Part shown: positions 5,175 to 8,264 of the stretch, piece after piece
Numbering within the stretch: position 1 is the first letter of the stretch
How the letters are laid out: each line of letters begins with the position of its first letter
Assembly (NCBI GenBank): GCA_013816225.1
Contig: JACDEQ010000084.1
Coordinates: 1 to 8,264 of the forward strand
Reading direction: 5' to 3'
Length of the DNA stretch: 8,264 nt
DNA from: Armatimonadota bacterium
GTDB taxonomy: Bacteria > Armatimonadota > Fimbriimonadia > Fimbriimonadales > ATM1
Position numbers and translations under genes: made by a program
The notes under the pieces: model-generated
The model's database searches: none
What the model saw: the letters and a program-made list of their open reading frames with translations, nothing else
Told to the model about the DNA's origin: nothing

Positions 5175-6223
5175 CAGCGCTCGACCTCACCCCAGATACG
5201 CAATCCGTCGTCGAGGGCCTCCGCGTGTATGCTTCTCAGCCTCCACGCTGAATCAAGGGACTCGACGCCTTTGCCCTCTAGCCACGATATTCCGGAGCCC
5301 AGCATTTTCGGAGCCAAGTGCAGTTCGGTTTCGTCCACGAGCCCCTGGCGAAAGAACGATTCTAGGGTCGCGCCGCCACCTTCCACCAGCACACCGATCA
5401 CACCCAGCTCGGTCAGGCCACTCAATAGGCGCTCCAAATCGAACTCGCCATCCTTCACCGGGCAGGCCAGGTCGGCGCCTTGAGCGCGTTCTGCGGTTGT
5501 GACCCGCAGTGTCGGAGCTTCGCCGTCGGCGAAAATACTCAGGCTATCTTCTAGAACTCGTTCGGGGTCCAGAACAACCCTTAGGTGCACGTCACCCGCC
5601 ACTTCGCGAACGGTGAGAGACGGATTGTCTTCCCGGGCCGTTCGAGCCCCGATCAGGACGCACCCGAGCTCGGCGCGAAGCTCGTGAGCGCGTTTCCTTG
5701 CCTCCGGTCCGGTGATCCACTTGCTTTGCCCGGAAGCGGTCGCGATCCGTCCGTCGAGCGTGATGGCCGCCTTGGCGATAACGTAAGGCCTGCCGAGTTT
5801 ATATCGGCCCAGGAAGACCCGGTTTGCTGTAGCGGCCTCCTCCGCCATGAAACCCATTTCAACAACGAGGCCGCCTGCTTTCAGCATGTCTGCTCCTCCC
5901 GCGGCGGCCGGATTCGGGTCCTCGTCCGCAAGAACCACGCGTCTGATGCCGGCTTCCATCACCGCTTGTGCGCAAGGGGGCGTGCGGCCGTGGTGGGCGC
6001 AGGGCTCGAGCGTCACGAAGAGGTCGGCGCCTTTGGCCGAGGCACCTGCTTGTTCAAGAGCCACGATCTCCGCGTGAGGCAGCCCCGCGGCTTCATGAAA
6101 GCCACGTCCGATGATCTGGCCATTCCTGACCACAACTGCGCCCACGCGAGGATTTGGAGTTGGGTATGACTGCTTGGAAAGCTCGATCGCTTCACGCATG
6201 AACCCGGCGTCAGATCCGTCCAC
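5174..6223 (-). CDS. ribD: Bifunctional riboflavin deaminase/reductase RibD
   Basis: The product has 349 residues and performs the second and third steps after GTP cyclohydrolase II: deamination of the pyrimidine, then NADPH-dependent reduction of the ribose side chain. The deaminase domain (about 5-140) has PTPNPRVGAVVV (21-32) and the zinc site HAE (His50, catalytic Glu52) with PCAHHGRTPPC (Cys75, Cys84). The reductase domain (about 145-349) has KAAITLDGRIA (151-161), KWITGPEAR (168-176), IGARTAREDNPSLTVR (191-206) and VEGGGATL (280-287). The start is GTG at 6223, supported by AGAAGGA 5 nt upstream and by the few residues that normally precede the MREAIEL helix; an ATG at 6199 would trim eight residues. 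The 5' end overlaps the unknown gene upstream by 14 bp. Confidence 0.96.
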   Translation of the reverse strand: MDGSDAGFMREAIELSKQSYPTPNPRVGAVVVRNGQIIGRGFHEAAGLPHAEIVALEQAGASAKGADLFVTLEPCAHHGRTPPCAQAVMEAGIRRVVLADEDPNPAAAGGADMLKAGGLVVEMGFMAEEAATANRVFLGRYKLGRPYVIAKAAITLDGRIATASGQSKWITGPEARKRAHELRAELGCVLIGARTAREDNPSLTVREVAGDVHLRVVLDPERVLEDSLSIFADGEAPTLRVTTAERAQGADLACPVKDGEFDLERLLSGLTELGVIGVLVEGGGATLESFFRQGLVDETELHLAPKMLGSGISWLEGKGVESLDSAWRLRSIHAEALDDGLRIWGEVER

Positions 6224-6521
6224 TTTCGTCCTTCTCTGGGTCTTGGAGATGACCCGCGCCTAGGAGGTTGGCGAAGTTGCCCAACGCCTTCTCCGCGAAT
6301 TGCCGCCGGATTCGCCGCGCAATCAGAGCGGAGCCTAGTGCGGCCCCGAGCAGCGAGAACGAGGTCACGCCGAAAAAGATCGTTAGCCGGAGGGCGTACG
6401 CCTTCCGCGCGGCGATCGGAGCATCCTGTTTCGGCGGTGCGCCCACGGTGAACGGGTAGCTGAAGAGAGCACCGAAGCCCACAACGACGAGGACGATGGT
6501 TATGACGCGGAGATGCTGCAA
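6210..6521 (-). CDS. Unrecognised small membrane protein, two predicted helices
   Basis: I do not recognise this protein. From the TTG at 6521 it has 103 residues: a first hydrophobic helix (about 6-24, VITIVLVVVGFGALF...), a short Pro/Lys/Ala-rich loop, a second helix (about 46-67, LTIFFGVTSFSLLGAALGSALI), then ARRIRRQF and a polar tail with ANLLGAGHLQDPEKDE. The Arg cluster after helix 2 suggests that both ends face the cytoplasm. AAGGAG lies exactly 6 nt before this TTG, which decides the start. An ATG-initiated version from 6608 would run 29 residues through rpe out of frame. It overlaps rpe by 22 bp and ribD by 14 bp, so it is clearly part of the operon. Nothing links it to riboflavin chemistry beyond position. 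Confidence 0.75.
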   Translation of the reverse strand: MQHLRVITIVLVVVGFGALFSYPFTVGAPPKQDAPIAARKAYALRLTIFFGVTSFSLLGAALGSALIARRIRRQFAEKALGNFANLLGAGHLQDPEKDESGRI

Positions 6522-7156
6522 ACCGAACTCCTTAGGGCGTCGAGCCGCTCCTTCGGGTCGCCCGAGAACGTATAGCTGCCCGAAACCAGCACGTTCGCTC
6601 CCGCGCAAAGCGCACCGGGGGCGGTTTCAGGGTCGATGCCCCCATCCACCTGGATGTGGTGCTGCGGCGCGGCGTTGCGCAAGGATGCCACTTTGGCGAG
6701 CGGCTGCCGGATGAACTTCTGCCCACCCCAGCCGGGGTTGACGGTCATGACCAAAAGTAAGTCGACAAGTTCGAGAACTTCGAGTACCGTGTCGGCTGGA
6801 GTGCCGGGATTGATCGCGACGCCTGCCAGCATTTCGGCTTCGCGGATGCTTTCGAGAACTCGATGAAGATGTGAGCACGCCTCTACGTGCACGGTGATCC
6901 GGTTTGCGCCGGCGTCTTTGAACGCGACGATCTGCGTTTCCGGGTGATCGATCATGAGATGGCAATCGAACGGCTTTTTGGTTAGAGGGCGCAGAGCGGC
7001 GACCGCATGACTGCCGAACGTGATGGGAGGCACGAATGAGCCATCCATTACATCCATATGAATCCAGTCGCAATCCGCGGCGTCTAGGGTGTGCACCACT
7101 GCGGCCAGGCGCCCGAAATCCGCCGACAAGATCGAAGGTGCGAGAATTGTCTTCAC
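6500..7156 (-). CDS. rpe: Ribulose-phosphate 3-epimerase
   Basis: The product has 218 residues, the family's usual length. It interconverts D-ribulose-5-phosphate and D-xylulose-5-phosphate in the pentose phosphate pathway, in the cytosol. Motifs of the TIM barrel: KTILAPSILSADFGRL (2-17), WIHMDVMDGSFVP (31-43) with metal ligands His33 and Asp35, CHLMID (65-70) with His66, VNPGWGGQKF (139-148) and VDGGI with Asp171. The GTG at 7156 is chosen because AGGAGG lies 4 nt upstream and because it gives the standard VKTILAPS start. It overlaps the kinase stop as GTGA. A longer version from 7210 would add 18 polar residues read through the kinase gene. Its substrate also feeds RibB-type synthesis of a riboflavin precursor, a possible reason for its closeness to ribDE. 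Confidence 0.97.
   Translation of the reverse strand: MKTILAPSILSADFGRLAAVVHTLDAADCDWIHMDVMDGSFVPPITFGSHAVAALRPLTKKPFDCHLMIDHPETQIVAFKDAGANRITVHVEACSHLHRVLESIREAEMLAGVAINPGTPADTVLEVLELVDLLLVMTVNPGWGGQKFIRQPLAKVASLRNAAPQHHIQVDGGIDPETAPGALCAGANVLVSGSYTFSGDPKERLDALRSSVCSISAS
6528..6533 (-). promoter_or_regulatory. Shine-Dalgarno AAGGAG for a TTG start
   Basis: A full AAGGAG on the minus strand lies inside the last codons of rpe, 6 nt upstream of the TTG at 6521. It is the main evidence that the small membrane protein is translated, and that it starts with TTG just before its first hydrophobic helix. Confidence 0.7.
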
Positions 7157-8264
7157 CTGCCCTCCTCGGGTGGTCCGGTCATGTTCCCCTCGAGCTTTCT
7201 CGTCCGCCACAAGTAGTCGTCGAAGTAGATTCTGAACGTCGCCTCCTTGCCTTTCCCTTCGATGTTCTCGATTTCGACGTAGTCGCCTCCTGGCCTCGGC
7301 TCCTCGAAGACGACGCGGCGCTCGTCGGCGGCGTCGGTCATTTCGACCCGCACAGCTACGAAGTCGCGGCTGTCCTTCACGCGAAAGCGAAGCGTAAAGG
7401 TGTTCGGTACTAGGTCCACTTCTTCCTGGCGATCCGGGGTCTGGCGCTCCCCGCTAACGGTTAACTCGATCGTTGTCTTTCGATCTACCCTTTCGCCCCG
7501 GCCCGGATCACTCTTCACCACAGTGCCAATTTCGAAGTTCGAATTGACCTGTTGGTCGACCTTCTCGGCGACGCGCAGACCCGCCGCCGTCAACCTACGC
7601 TTCGCTTCGTCGACCGGTACTCCGCGAAGATCGGGGACGTCCACATGCGTGCTCCCCAGGCTGCGGATCACGCGAACATATCCACCCTCGCGGACGTGGG
7701 TTTTCGGCCCGGGGTCCATCGAGATGATCGTGTCGGGTTGCGGAAACTTCTCGTTGTACTCCTCGCGCTCCACGGTCACGTTGAAGCCAGTTGCCTTTGC
7801 TCTCTGGCGGGCCTCCGCAACCGTGAGGCCGACCAGGTTCGGAAGCTCGAGTTCCTTCTTCTTCGTCACGTTCAGAATCATCCAGCCGATAACGAGCGCG
7901 AAAGCCATACCGCCCAATACATACACAATTGCCTTCAGCCAGCCCGGCACGTCGTCCTCGGAGTAGTTCCTTTCTCCTCGCTTCGCCTTCTCAAGCGCCG
8001 ACGGCGACGAGTCTGCCGAAGCCGCTCTCACGGGCGGCGGTGCGGTAGTCACCGAAGCCGGGACGGGCTCAAATCCGATCGGCCACGACAGTTGCTTTCC
8101 AAAACGCAGCGCGTCCTTTACCGCTCGAAGGTCTGCCAACAGTTCCGTGGCTGATGGATACCGCGCGCCCCGGTCCTTGGCCAGGCATTTGATGATGATT
8201 TCGTCCAAAAAAGTCGGTACGGCAGAATTGAACGAACGGGCGCTGGGTGGCACCTGTGTTGTGT
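7153..8264 (-). CDS. PASTA-domain Ser/Thr protein kinase, C-terminal part (5' end outside window)
   Basis: About 370 codons are present; the frame runs off the right edge. Counting from the GTG at 8253, the first ~50 residues are the end of a Hanks-type kinase domain (VPTFLDEIIIKCLAKDRGARYPSA, like the usual LD.II.KcLaKdP..RyPsA). A Pro/Ser/Ala juxtamembrane linker and an acidic stretch (NYSEDD) follow. A single TM helix spans about 106-127. Outside the membrane are PASTA repeats 1 (about 136-197, LPNLVGLTVAEARQRAKATGF) and 2 (about 204-267, VPDLRGVPVDEAKRRLTAAGL). Then comes an extra beta-rich domain (about 280-350) rich in Arg, Asp and Glu that I do not recognise. PASTA kinases sense muropeptides/lipid II and phosphorylate cell-division and wall targets. 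The catalytic residues are off-window. Linkage to rpe resembles the prkC-rsgA-rpe order of Firmicutes, without rsgA between them. Confidence 0.93.
   Translation of the reverse strand, partial: TTQVPPSARSFNSAVPTFLDEIIIKCLAKDRGARYPSATELLADLRAVKDALRFGKQLSWPIGFEPVPASVTTAPPPVRAASADSSPSALEKAKRGERNYSEDDVPGWLKAIVYVLGGMAFALVIGWMILNVTKKKELELPNLVGLTVAEARQRAKATGFNVTVEREEYNEKFPQPDTIISMDPGPKTHVREGGYVRVIRSLGSTHVDVPDLRGVPVDEAKRRLTAAGLRVAEKVDQQVNSNFEIGTVVKSDPGRGERVDRKTTIELTVSGERQTPDRQEEVDLVPNTFTLRFRVKDSRDFVAVRVEMTDAADERRVVFEEPRPGGDYVEIENIEGKGKEATFRIYFDDYLWRTRKLEGNMTGPPEEGR

Noticed and set aside
6200..6620. FMN riboswitch ahead of ribD
   Set aside because: ribD is preceded by overlapping coding sequence, leaving no leader. 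No FMN-element conserved blocks were seen there.

Overview
This window looks like part of a bacterial chromosome. GC is moderately high by eye (upper 50s percent). Almost all of it is compact housekeeping DNA on the minus strand. Convergent with it, at the left edge, is a looser accessory-looking stretch on the plus strand. I cannot name the organism. Three traits suggest an environmental, diderm-like lineage outside the well-studied phyla; Armatimonadota (Fimbriimonas-like) is my guess, held weakly. They are a PASTA kinase next to rpe, a YidC with a non-E. coli extracytoplasmic segment, and a PEP-CTERM-like secreted protein.

Left part, plus strand (1-1240). The window opens in the last codons of a CocE/NonD-type hydrolase, ending at 230. 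A secreted beta-rich protein follows (373-1047), with a signal peptide and a degenerate PEP-CTERM-like sorting tail. The spacers on either side contain short protein-like reading frames that look like gene remnants, not intact genes.

Main part, minus strand (8264 down to 1225), in order of transcription: PASTA Ser/Thr kinase (5' end outside the window), rpe, an unrecognised 103-residue two-helix membrane protein, ribD, ribE, rpmH, rnpA, yidD, yidC, jag (khpB), then rplU and rpmA. Most junctions overlap or are very tight. Kinase/rpe share GTGA, rpe/unknown share 22 bp and unknown/ribD share 14 bp. ribD/ribE join by TGATG, rpmH/rnpA overlap out of frame, rnpA/yidD share GTGA and yidC/jag share ATGA. 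Only two gaps on this strand are large enough for an internal promoter: 36 bp before rpmH and 65 bp before rplU. The second contains a good sigma70-type promoter.

Functionally the block combines a cell-wall-sensing kinase with pentose phosphate epimerisation, whose product ribulose-5-phosphate is also the source of a riboflavin precursor. It adds two riboflavin enzymes, the widely conserved L34/RNase P/YidD/YidC/Jag cluster (RNA maturation, membrane insertion, RNA binding), and ribosomal proteins L21 and L27. No rRNA, tRNA, CRISPR array, insertion sequence, riboswitch or dnaA/oriC was found. I see no convincing new multi-gene system. The most unusual points are the unknown membrane protein, the extra C-terminal domain on the kinase, the rpmH/rnpA overlap, and the remnant reading frames beside the PEP-CTERM-like gene.
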